This document shows positions 1 through 5,940 of a DNA stretch of 8,560 bases, piece by piece (position 1 is the first letter of the stretch; the number at the start of each line of letters is the position of its first letter). The notes beneath the pieces are model-generated. The model had not been told where the DNA came from. It saw nothing but the letters and a program-made list of their open reading frames with translations, and did no database searches. Where the stretch lies: positions 1-8,560 of the forward strand of contig JAPOSJ010000122.1 in the NCBI GenBank assembly GCA_026709745.1, in the 5' to 3' direction. The translations under genes and the position numbers were made by a program. The stretch is from Candidatus Dadabacteria bacterium. Its GTDB lineage: Bacteria; Desulfobacterota_D; UBA1144; Nemesobacterales; Nemesobacteraceae.

Positions 1-236
1 GCTATTGAGAAAAAGTGAAAATGGGCTTCTTCAAGTAGCCCGAGGTAACTTCTAGGAGGCCTGAAACTCTCCTCGGATCCCCTGTAGTACTCAACGACGC
101 TTTCATAGCTGAATCCTACCTTCAGGAAAAGCAGGAGGTTGGTCAGCCATAAAAAGAGAAAGAAAACCGTTGTGAGCAGAACAATGAGTTTCAGCAGGTC
201 GTTTTTTCTTATATCAGCTGATATGAAGAATTTCAT
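1..236 (-). CDS. Small membrane protein with HxH motif, partial (C-terminus beyond left edge)
   Basis: Translating the reverse strand from the ATG at 236-234 gives an open frame of 78 codons that runs off the left edge. A short polar N-terminus (MKFFISADIRKND) is followed by one clear hydrophobic helix at about residues 15-39. A soluble stretch rich in Tyr, Glu and Arg (VVEYYRGSEE) comes next, and then LLEEAHFHFF with a His-x-His at residues 72-74. The start codon directly follows the TAA of the FMN-binding gene, and GGAG lies 6 bases upstream inside that gene, so the two are surely co-transcribed and probably translationally coupled. I do not recognise the family with certainty. The histidines at the edge of what looks like a second membrane region could bind haem or metal. 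Inference: it is the membrane partner that exchanges electrons with the flavoprotein. The gene is real (good ribosome site, operon position); the function is open. Confidence 0.75.
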   Translation of the reverse strand, partial: MKFFISADIRKNDLLKLIVLLTTVFFLFLWLTNLLLFLKVGFSYESVVEYYRGSEESFRPPRSYLGLLEEAHFHFFSI

Positions 237-809
237 TTATCTCTCCCGCGTGGATAATCCAGAATCAGCAGGAATGCCGAACATGATCCTGTAAACTGAG
301 AGAACCCTTCTTGTGGCCCGGGAAAAAGATTCTGCGCTTATGGTGGCTCCGGTAATGTTGGGAACTGCTTTTCCTAACTTCATTTTGTCCATACTGGTTT
401 TTCCAAGAAACAAGTTTATCCATTTTCCGCTCGGCATGTAATCTGTGGGTTCAAAAAATGCGAGAGTTTCAGCGTGGCGAAGCGTCCCGTCGGGATTTAT
501 TACGAACATTACGGTTTCGGTCAGAGTCCGAAGAGTGTGGGTATCGATGACGGCGTATCCTGTCTCTTTTCCATCCGATTTTGCTATATAAAAAGTGTAA
601 AGTCTTGAATCTACCTCGACCTTTGCCATTGCACGCACTCTCTCGGCTTGGCGTTTGGTGAGAAAAAGGTGTCTTTTTTCTATTTCTTCCGCCTCAGGGA
701 AGACAAGTTCAAGGGCTTTGCCCTTAGTAAGAAAAACCTTGGCGTATACATTTCCCGCACCCTGTAGAGAAAATATAAATATTATCAGAATAAGACTTTT
801 TGCAACCAT
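237..809 (-). CDS. Secreted FMN-binding domain protein, predicted covalently flavinylated
   Basis: A 190-residue exported protein of the FMN_bind type (as in RnfG and NqrC). Residues 1-23 form a Sec signal peptide ending VYA. The C-terminal part carries NITGATISAE, with TGAT at residues 153-156. In this family the last Thr of the S/TGAT motif (here Thr156) receives FMN through a phosphoester bond made by ApbE. The protein is shorter than typical RnfG/NqrC, has no other domain, and is a single periplasmic FMN carrier. It is followed without a gap by a membrane protein gene (start at 236) and lies downstream of the porin gene, separated by an intrinsic terminator and an inverted repeat, so it may have its own promoter. 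No purine-rich ribosome site precedes the ATG. The start was chosen because it immediately precedes the signal peptide. Role inferred: one-electron transfer in the periplasm, perhaps to or from iron, given the nearby cytochrome c/FTR1 permease. Confidence 0.88.
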   Translation of the reverse strand: MVAKSLILIIFIFSLQGAGNVYAKVFLTKGKALELVFPEAEEIEKRHLFLTKRQAERVRAMAKVEVDSRLYTFYIAKSDGKETGYAVIDTHTLRTLTETVMFVINPDGTLRHAETLAFFEPTDYMPSGKWINLFLGKTSMDKMKLGKAVPNITGATISAESFSRATRRVLSVYRIMFGIPADSGLSTRER

Positions 810-818
810 TATAATTGA

Positions 819-853
819 ACAAGGGCAACATTCTATCTGAACATTGCCCTTGT
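819..853. repeat. Perfect inverted repeat upstream of the FMN-binding gene
   Basis: Two perfect 10-base arms, ACAAGGGCAA at 819-828 and TTGCCCTTGT at 844-853, are separated by 15 bases. The repeat lies between the porin terminator and the minus-strand ATG at 809. On the minus strand a candidate promoter fits within it: TTCACA at 856-851, a 15-base spacer and TAGAAT at 835-830. One arm would then touch the -35 box and the other would cover the start site. It could be an operator or an RNA hairpin placed over the ribosome-binding region. There is no T tract after it, so a terminator is unlikely. Confidence 0.6.
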
Positions 854-869
854 GAAGAGAGAAAGAGAG

Positions 870-910
870 AAAAAAAGAAGCATAAACCCGCGCCCGTTTA
901 TCGCGGATTT
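870..910 (-). terminator. Intrinsic terminator of the porin gene
   Basis: On the minus strand, 13 bases past the porin stop codon, a 9-base stem (arms 910-902 and 892-884, with one G-U pair and five G-C pairs) encloses a 9-base loop. A pyrimidine tract containing seven consecutive T (876-870) follows. This is a standard Rho-independent terminator and implies that the FMN-binding gene further on is expressed by read-through or from its own promoter. Confidence 0.82.
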
Positions 911-922
911 AAGTTTTACACC

Positions 923-2239
923 CTAAAATACATATCCGATTCCGAAGTTGTACTGATCCTCTGACTCACCCGCGGCCGTGTCAAGATTCTGATATTCTGC
1001 TTTTATGACTACGTTTGAGATCGGCTTATAATTCAGCCCGATAGTGTACTGGGTTCTGTCATTGGCGGGGTCTCTTTCATATCCCGCGGGAACTTTTTCT
1101 TGGGTATCGAATTTTTCATACCGAAAAAAAGGTGCCAGATATTCCATATACCTGCTTGCGGAGTTAAACACGGAGAAGATGTTGTATGCTCCAAGAACAT
1201 ACCAGCCGGACTGCTCCTCCCCTACGGACTTACTGCCTGTATATTCTTTCATCTGATTTATAAGCGCGGCATCATCAAGACTGGTCCAGACCCCAAGAGC
1301 TCTCAGATCGAGTCCGGCATACTGAAACTGCCCATCAACCGAATACATTTTGAAAAGGCCGTCTATAGTCTGGCCGTTGACTTTCTCTCCCTGCCCCGTG
1401 TTGCCGTAGTAAAAGGAACCTCCAACCCTGATTCCCGGAGTTGGATCGTACTCAATGCGTCCGACGAAAGCCATATCCTCGAATCTTGCCCTGTTGCCCT
1501 TGATTCGGAGACTTCTGTTATCCGATGCCTTGAATCCCCGTGCGTCGGCACTTGACATCGCGTAGGCTCTGTAGGAAAGCTCCCCGGCGTTACCCAGATC
1601 AAATGTTCCGTGCGCCCCGGCTCCAGATTCTCTCCAAGTGCTCGGAATTATCCGTCTCTCCACCTCGGGTCGTCCCACTCCGTAAAACGTAGTAGGCTCG
1701 TGAATTTCGTTTACAGTTCCGAAAGGAGTCAGAAGAAGTCCGCCCCTTAGGTTAAACGCATCGCTTATGAGAAAATCTATATACGCGAACTCAACCGACG
1801 CCGACCCGGATTTTCCGTCCTTGTTGCTTCCGGTTGTACCGTGCTCAAACTCTATTTCAGAGTTGAAGATTATGTTGTCGTTGTATTTGTAGCCGTTATA
1901 GAGAACCAGCCTCAGTGTATCCACCACATCATTTCCATCCCCCTCCTTTACATTGCCTACAAGTAGCTCACCGTATCCTCCGAACGATATTCCCTGATCA
2001 ACCCTATAGACTTTGGAAGCCGCGGGGGCTAAACCGAATTCTGTTTCATAGACCGTAGGTTCCGTTACCGAAGCCGACTTTATTGCTTCTATCTCATCCG
2101 CTAGAATTTTTATCTGCTCCTCAAGCTTTTTTACCTTTTCCTCGGAAGCTGTGCCCGCTAGAGAAATTTGTGTGCCGGCAAGTGAAAAAATCAGTAAAAA
2201 GGCAAAAAGAAATTTCCACTGTCTTATATAATTAACCAT
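923..2239 (-). CDS. Porin-like outer-membrane beta-barrel protein with N-terminal coiled coil
   Basis: A 438-residue outer-membrane protein. A signal peptide (residues 1 to about 29, ending near SLAG) is followed by a short coiled-coil segment (KVKKLEEQIKILADEIEAI), as in trimeric porins that have a periplasmic stalk. Then comes a long run of alternating amphipathic strands with many Gly and aromatic residues. It ends in YNFGIGYVF; the terminal Phe is the typical recognition signal for barrel assembly by BamA. The segments NLRGGLLLTPFG and RPEVERRIIPSTWRESG resemble the phosphate-selective/carbohydrate porin group, but I cannot name a substrate. The open frame extends 26 codons further upstream to a TTG at 2317. 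I chose the ATG at 2239 because AGGAGG precedes it by 11 bases and the signal peptide starts there. The gene has its own terminator and is divergent from the iron permease, with a Fur-like site in the gap, so uptake of iron or another metal complex is possible but inferred. Confidence 0.87.
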   Translation of the reverse strand: MVNYIRQWKFLFAFLLIFSLAGTQISLAGTASEEKVKKLEEQIKILADEIEAIKSASVTEPTVYETEFGLAPAASKVYRVDQGISFGGYGELLVGNVKEGDGNDVVDTLRLVLYNGYKYNDNIIFNSEIEFEHGTTGSNKDGKSGSASVEFAYIDFLISDAFNLRGGLLLTPFGTVNEIHEPTTFYGVGRPEVERRIIPSTWRESGAGAHGTFDLGNAGELSYRAYAMSSADARGFKASDNRSLRIKGNRARFEDMAFVGRIEYDPTPGIRVGGSFYYGNTGQGEKVNGQTIDGLFKMYSVDGQFQYAGLDLRALGVWTSLDDAALINQMKEYTGSKSVGEEQSGWYVLGAYNIFSVFNSASRYMEYLAPFFRYEKFDTQEKVPAGYERDPANDRTQYTIGLNYKPISNVVIKAEYQNLDTAAGESEDQYNFGIGYVF

Positions 2240-2250
2240 ACTGTTTATAT

Positions 2251-2256
2251 CCTCCT
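2251..2256 (-). promoter_or_regulatory. Ribosome-binding site fixing the porin start
   Basis: A perfect AGGAGG on the minus strand lies 11 bases upstream of the ATG at 2239. The longer alternative, a TTG start at 2317, would place this site inside the coding region and give the signal peptide an unnatural 26-residue extension. Confidence 0.8.
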
Positions 2257-2288
2257 TCTTTTGCGACCTGCTAGGCCTAAACCAAAAA

Positions 2289-2317
2289 TATATATTCTGG
2301 ATAATCAATATCCGCAA
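2289..2317 (-). promoter_or_regulatory. Candidate sigma70-type promoter of the porin gene
   Basis: The minus strand reads TTGCGG (2317-2312), a 17-base spacer, then TATATA (2294-2289). The -35 box matches consensus in its first three bases and the -10 box in four of six. The expected start near 2282 would give a leader of about 40 bases containing the AGGAGG. The spacer holds the Fur-like palindrome. Confidence 0.4.
2299..2313. promoter_or_regulatory. Fur-box-like palindrome in the divergent region
   Basis: The 15 bases GGATAATCAATATCC match the classical 7-1-7 Fur site (TGATAATnATTATCA) at 11 of 14 defined positions and have perfect GGATA/TATCC arms. The site lies in the spacer of the candidate porin promoter, a normal place for a repressor, and upstream of an iron permease. 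A second, weaker AT-rich symmetric stretch (ATAAT-N7-ATTAT, 2321-2337) is next to it. The regulator is inferred, not shown. Confidence 0.45.
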
Positions 2318-2340
2318 TGAATAATTAATAGTATTATGGA

Positions 2341-2369
2341 GTTAGAATGTCAAGAATATTTTTTATAAT
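2341..2369 (+). promoter_or_regulatory. Candidate distal promoter of the iron permease
   Basis: A perfect TATAAT -10 box lies at 2364-2369 on the plus strand. The sequence 16-17 bases upstream (GTTAGAA, 2341-2347) is only a weak -35 box. Transcription from about 2376 would give a leader of about 100 bases before the ATG at 2476. The weaker Fur-like symmetric stretch at 2321-2337 lies just upstream. Confidence 0.35.
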
Positions 2370-2456
2370 TTTAAGAAAAGAAAATCGGCGGAATCAGTTT
2401 TCAATCTCTGCAGCCGCAGTGATTTATAAGGTTAAAAATGCGGACAACTGGGATTA

Positions 2457-2485
2457 TTGACAACGAAGGTCTGGAATGGTACAAA
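2457..2485 (+). promoter_or_regulatory. Candidate proximal promoter overlapping the permease start
   Basis: A perfect -35 box TTGACA (2457-2462), a 17-base spacer and TACAAA (2480-2485, four of six to consensus). Transcripts from it would begin near 2492, after the ATG at 2476. Only the second in-frame ATG at 2530 could then be used, behind a small hairpin (arms 2498-2504 and 2508-2514). This competes with the distal promoter reading of the region. Confidence 0.3.
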
Positions 2486-4464
2486 TCATCTTTCTTACTT
2501 CCCCGAAGGGGGAGACATATCCAGAAATCATGTTTAAAAAAAGTTTCTTTTGCCTATTCGTTTTCATATTTTTTCTCTTTCAAGGGTCTTCTTATGCAGC
2601 AGATATAGACAAGGTACTATCTCTTGTCGACTATATAGGAGGAGATTACTCAAATGCCGTAAAAGATGGGGAGATAGCAAACGAATTTGAATATCAGGAG
2701 ATGGTGGACTTTTCTTCTGCTATTGTTGATCTATGGGAAAAGACAGCTGAAAAAAGAGAAGGAACAGCTGATTTCTCCGAGAAATTCGCACTTCTGCGCT
2801 CGATAATAGAATCTAGGGGGCCTGTCTCCGAGGTGGAAAGTCTTGCCGGTGAACTGAAGGGGCAGATCATTTCAGCCTATGATATCAAACCCTATCCAGC
2901 GAATATACCGGATTATGAAAGCGGAAAGGAGCTTTACGCGAAGAACTGTTCCTCTTGTCACGGGCTCTCCGGAAGGCCGGACGATGCTTTTTCTAGGACT
3001 CTCAATCCCCCTCCCACGGATTTTACAGACCCGGACATAAATCTCGGGCTCTCACCTTTTAAAGTTTATAACACTACCACTTTTGGAATCGAAGGTACCG
3101 CAATGAACTCGTTTGAAAAGGTACTCGACGAAAAACAGAAGTGGGATATAGCGTTTTACGTTCTCTCGCTTGGGTATCCGGATATTCCCTCAAGCTTAGA
3201 TAGTTCTAGGTTTTCCACAGAAAATATTCCCCATGAAGCCAGAAAGCTTGAAAATCTTGCCTTGGCCAGTAATGCGGAGATTCTTATAAATGCCGGAGCA
3301 GGAGAAAGTGACCAGGAAATTCTTTTTTACCTTAGAACTGCCTACTTTCGGGACGGAATTGGCGAAGGGGCGTCCGAAGCTGTAGCACATACAATCAGGA
3401 AGCTTGAAGAAGCCATAAGTCTTTACGAATCCGGCAGAAAGAATGAAGCATTCAAAGAGGCCCTTGACGGGTACTTGGGGGGCTTTCAGAAAATCGAGCC
3501 CGCTTTGGTCTCGAAAAAAAGATCGCTTGTTCTTGAAGTTGAGAAAAAGATGGGATCTTTCAGGTCATTAGTCATGTCCAACCGGGACTCTTCTGAGCTT
3601 GTTGATCTCAAAGCAAGCATAGAAAAAGATCTCCGCGAGTCGGAACATATCCTAAAAGGCGGTTCCTCTCTCGGCAAGCACCTGAGTTTCATCAGTTCTT
3701 TTTCAATAATCCTGAGAGAAGCTCTTGAAGCCCTGCTGATAATCGCGGCCATTATTGCGGCTTTGGCGCATTCGGGTAACCGTGGGGTGATCAGGTACGT
3801 TCACTATGGGTGGGTGGCTGCCATATTTGCGGGACTGGCAACATGGGTTGCGGCAAGAACCATAATAGATATCTCGGGAGCGAGAAGAGAGATTGTGGAA
3901 GGAGTAACTTCTCTTCTGGCAGCAGTGATACTTTTTTATGTGAGTTACTGGCTTGTCTCGAAGGCTGATGTAAAAAAATGGAAAGAATACGTACGCTCGA
4001 AAACCCAAGGTGCGCTTACAAGAAAAAGCGGACTTACTCTTGCGTTCGTTTCGTTCTTTGCTGTATACAGAGAAGCTTTTGAAACCATACTTTTTTATCA
4101 GGCGCTTTTTTTCCAGACAGATTCCTCCACACCACATGTTATCTACGGACTTATCGCTGGAGTTGCAGTCGTATTGGTTATAGCTTTTCTTATGTACAGG
4201 GTTACCCTCAGAATTCCTCTTAAATATTTCTTCTCCTTCACGAGTATTTTCCTTTATTTGCTCTGTTTCATACTTCTGGGCAAGGGAATACTTGAACTCC
4301 AGGAGGCAGGAATTATCTCCTCAACTGCAGCAGAGTTCATTCCTTACATTGATACTCTCGGTATATATCCCACTTACGAGACAGCAATTCCCCAGGTAAT
4401 CCTGCTTATGCTTGCTTTTTTGTTGTTTGCGCGAAATTACGTATACCGGGAAAAACATTCTTAA
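2476..4464 (+). CDS. Cytochrome c/FTR1 family iron permease
   Basis: A 662-residue inner-membrane iron transporter fused to a haem domain. A signal peptide (hydrophobic core about residues 23-36, cleavage near SSYA, residue 41) exports the N-terminal half. Residues 43-140 are a helical periplasmic segment. Residues 145-235 are a cytochrome c domain with CSSCH at 158-162 and a likely axial Met at 210 (GTAMNSF). Residues 260-395 are charged, helical and probably coiled-coil. The permease follows from about 405 with roughly seven membrane helices and both FTR1 iron motifs: REALE at 414-418 and REAFE at 532-536. In yeast, Ftr1 takes up iron as it is oxidised by a partner oxidase. Here the haem domain is likely to accept the electron, which is inference. 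The ATG at 2476 has GAAGG 6 bases upstream. An in-frame ATG at 2530 would give a more usual signal peptide (MFKKSFFCLF), so the start is uncertain. The gene is divergent from the porin and followed by a likely terminator. Confidence 0.93.
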   Translation: MVQIIFLTSPKGETYPEIMFKKSFFCLFVFIFFLFQGSSYAADIDKVLSLVDYIGGDYSNAVKDGEIANEFEYQEMVDFSSAIVDLWEKTAEKREGTADFSEKFALLRSIIESRGPVSEVESLAGELKGQIISAYDIKPYPANIPDYESGKELYAKNCSSCHGLSGRPDDAFSRTLNPPPTDFTDPDINLGLSPFKVYNTTTFGIEGTAMNSFEKVLDEKQKWDIAFYVLSLGYPDIPSSLDSSRFSTENIPHEARKLENLALASNAEILINAGAGESDQEILFYLRTAYFRDGIGEGASEAVAHTIRKLEEAISLYESGRKNEAFKEALDGYLGGFQKIEPALVSKKRSLVLEVEKKMGSFRSLVMSNRDSSELVDLKASIEKDLRESEHILKGGSSLGKHLSFISSFSIILREALEALLIIAAIIAALAHSGNRGVIRYVHYGWVAAIFAGLATWVAARTIIDISGARREIVEGVTSLLAAVILFYVSYWLVSKADVKKWKEYVRSKTQGALTRKSGLTLAFVSFFAVYREAFETILFYQALFFQTDSSTPHVIYGLIAGVAVVLVIAFLMYRVTLRIPLKYFFSFTSIFLYLLCFILLGKGILELQEAGIISSTAAEFIPYIDTLGIYPTYETAIPQVILLMLAFLLFARNYVYREKHS

Positions 4465-4506
4465 GCTGTAAATGCCGCTCAAAAAGTGGTGCAGGATTGA
4501 AGTCGT

Positions 4507-4542
4507 ATCTCGACCTCTGAAAGAGTCGGGGTTTTGGTATTT
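4507..4542 (+). terminator. Probable intrinsic terminator after the iron permease
   Basis: An imperfect stem with arms 4507-4518 and 4522-4532 (eleven pairs, two of them G-U, with C4514 bulged) closes on a GAA loop. The following TTTT (4532-4535) and, after GGTA, a second TTTT (4540-4543) resemble a broken U tract. It lies 43 bases after the permease stop and before the tig promoter region. Confidence 0.5.
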
Positions 4543-4560
4543 TGCGAATAATTATATATT
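4534..4560 (+). promoter_or_regulatory. Weak candidate promoter of the tig-clpP-clpX operon
   Basis: TTGGTA (4534-4539), a 15-base spacer and TATATT (4555-4560). The spacer is short and the -35 box is poor, but this AT-rich stretch between the permease terminator and tig is where a promoter is expected. The leader would be about 30 bases, with GAGGGG at 4580-4585, 11 bases before the tig ATG. Confidence 0.27.
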
Positions 4561-4596
4561 GTTACCTGAAATATTTGCCGAGGGGTTTTAAACTAA

Positions 4597-5913
4597 ATGA
4601 AAATAAATGTCGAGGATATTGACAGCACCAGAAAAAAGATAAGAGTTTCTCTTTCTTCAGATCAGGTTTCAGAAAAAAGAAATTCCGTGTTCCGTGATGT
4701 TATGGGGGGAGTGAGTGTCAAGGGATTCAGAAAGGGAAAGGTCCCCCGCCATGTGGTTGAGTCTATGTACGGAAAGGAAGTTGATCAGGAAACCGCATCT
4801 AACCTTGTTTCTGAGACTTTGTCAGAAGTCCTTGCCGAGCGCTCACTTCTGCCTGTAAATCGTCCCGATATCACGGAGATGGATGAGGTGAAGGTCGGTG
4901 AGGAATTTGCTTACTCGGCCGAATTCGAGGTTATTCCCGAATTTGAGCTTTCCGATTACAACTCTATTTCAGTGAAAAAAACTGTTCGTAATGTAACCGA
5001 AGAGGATATAGACGCTGAGATACAGAAACTGAGGGAGCGCTCTGCACAGTCAAAACTTATCGAGGATAACCGTCCGGCTCAGGAAGGCGATTACGTTTTT
5101 GTGGACTACAGCGGTACTTTTCTCACCGGTGAGACTATAGATGATCTTAACAGGAAGAATGTCAGATTCCTGCTGGGTGAAGAACAGTTCTCTCCTGAGT
5201 TTGAGGAAAATCTGCTTGGGAAAAAGACGGGGGAAGAGGTGCAGTTCCCGGTTTCCTACCCTGAAGATTTCTTGATACCTGATGCTGCCGGCAAGACGGT
5301 CAGTTTCACTATTAAGATAAACGAGATTCACGAAAGAATACTCCCCGAGGCGGATGATGATTTTGCGAAGGACCTTCAGACCGAAAGCCTCTCAGAGCTT
5401 AGGAAGAGCATAAGGGAACAGCTTGAGCGCCTTCATGAAGATGGGCAGCTTACCTTGATGAGGGAACAGGTAGTTGATGAACTTCTCTCGAAAAACCAGT
5501 TTGATGTCCCGCCTTCAATGCTTGAGAAGGAGCGGGAGAGCCTCAAGGCGAGATTTATCTCCGACATGAGAAACCGGGGATCAGAAGATCCAGAGGTCGG
5601 GGAGCAGATGACGGAAAAATTCACGGAGAAGGCTGCCGAGAGCGTCAGGACATCCATAATTCTCGGCCGCATCGCGAATCAGGAGGATGTAAAGGTGACG
5701 CGCGGACAGATTAATGAGCATATAGACCGCCTTGCCGCTACATATAATCTTCCTTTAGATCAGGTACACAAAGCTTATGAACAACCCGGGGCGATTGAGG
5801 GTCTTGAATCGCAGGTAAGAACCCGCCGCGTTCTGGATATCCTCTTGGAGAAGGCCCAGGTTGAGGAAGTGCAGAGTGATTCCGCACAGATTGACAATGA
5901 GCAACCCGCTTAG
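4597..5913 (+). CDS. tig: Trigger factor, ribosome-associated chaperone and prolyl isomerase
   Basis: A 438-residue protein, close to the usual length. The N-terminal ribosome-binding domain carries the signature GFRKGKVP at residues 43-50, which docks on ribosomal protein L23 (uL23) at the exit tunnel. The FKBP-type peptidyl-prolyl isomerase domain spans about residues 160-247, starting EGDYVFVDYSGTF. The remaining residues form the helical C-terminal domain with its substrate-cradling arms. The tail is short and acidic/polar. The start ATG has GAGGGG 11 bases upstream. The gene opens the conserved tig-clpP-clpX order, in which folding of nascent chains is placed next to degradation. Its last 23 bases also hold the -35 and most of the spacer of the clpP promoter, so the C-terminal tail codons do double duty. 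Confidence 0.97.
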   Translation: MKINVEDIDSTRKKIRVSLSSDQVSEKRNSVFRDVMGGVSVKGFRKGKVPRHVVESMYGKEVDQETASNLVSETLSEVLAERSLLPVNRPDITEMDEVKVGEEFAYSAEFEVIPEFELSDYNSISVKKTVRNVTEEDIDAEIQKLRERSAQSKLIEDNRPAQEGDYVFVDYSGTFLTGETIDDLNRKNVRFLLGEEQFSPEFEENLLGKKTGEEVQFPVSYPEDFLIPDAAGKTVSFTIKINEIHERILPEADDDFAKDLQTESLSELRKSIREQLERLHEDGQLTLMREQVVDELLSKNQFDVPPSMLEKERESLKARFISDMRNRGSEDPEVGEQMTEKFTEKAAESVRTSIILGRIANQEDVKVTRGQINEHIDRLAATYNLPLDQVHKAYEQPGAIEGLESQVRTRRVLDILLEKAQVEEVQSDSAQIDNEQPA

Positions 5914-5920
5914 TTATAAT
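5891..5920 (+). promoter_or_regulatory. Perfect-consensus sigma70-type promoter for clpP
   Basis: TTGACA (5891-5896), an 18-base spacer and TATAAT (5915-5920): both hexamers match the consensus at all six positions. The -35 box lies in the last codons of tig and the -10 box just after its stop. The start site expected 6-8 bases after the -10 box falls at 5926-5928, the two bases before or the first base of the clpP ATG. The transcript would therefore be leaderless or nearly so. Confidence 0.68.
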
Positions 5921-5940
5921 CGGTTGGATGATAACCGATT
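5918..5940. promoter_or_regulatory. Perfect palindrome over the -10 box and start codon of clpP
   Basis: AATCGGTT (5918-5925) and AACCGATT (5933-5940) are exact inverted repeats separated by 7 bases; the centre is base 5929, the middle of the clpP ATG. The left arm overlaps the last three bases of TATAAT. As DNA it has the form and position of a repressor operator. As RNA in the tig read-through transcript it would fold into a stem presenting the ATG in its loop, followed by TTTTATA. Confidence 0.6.

Noticed and set aside
808..813. Perfect TATAAT on the minus strand overlapping the FMN-gene ATG
   Set aside because: Transcription from it would start inside the gene after the signal-peptide start, and no -35 box lies 16-18 bases upstream.
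1100..1555. Plus-strand open frame of 151 codons, opposite the porin
   Set aside because: It is a mirror of the minus-strand porin gene, has no ribosome site and a Cys/Pro/Ser-rich composition without domain features.
2413..2430. TATAAG at 2425-2430 as a further permease -10 box
   Set aside because: No recognisable -35 box at 16-18 bases upstream; the TATAAT at 2364 and the TTGACA at 2457 are better candidates.
3703..4137. Minus-strand open frame of 144 codons opposite the permease helices
   Set aside because: It lies wholly antisense to the REXXE-containing membrane region and its translation is low-complexity Ser/Arg/Lys with no recognisable fold.
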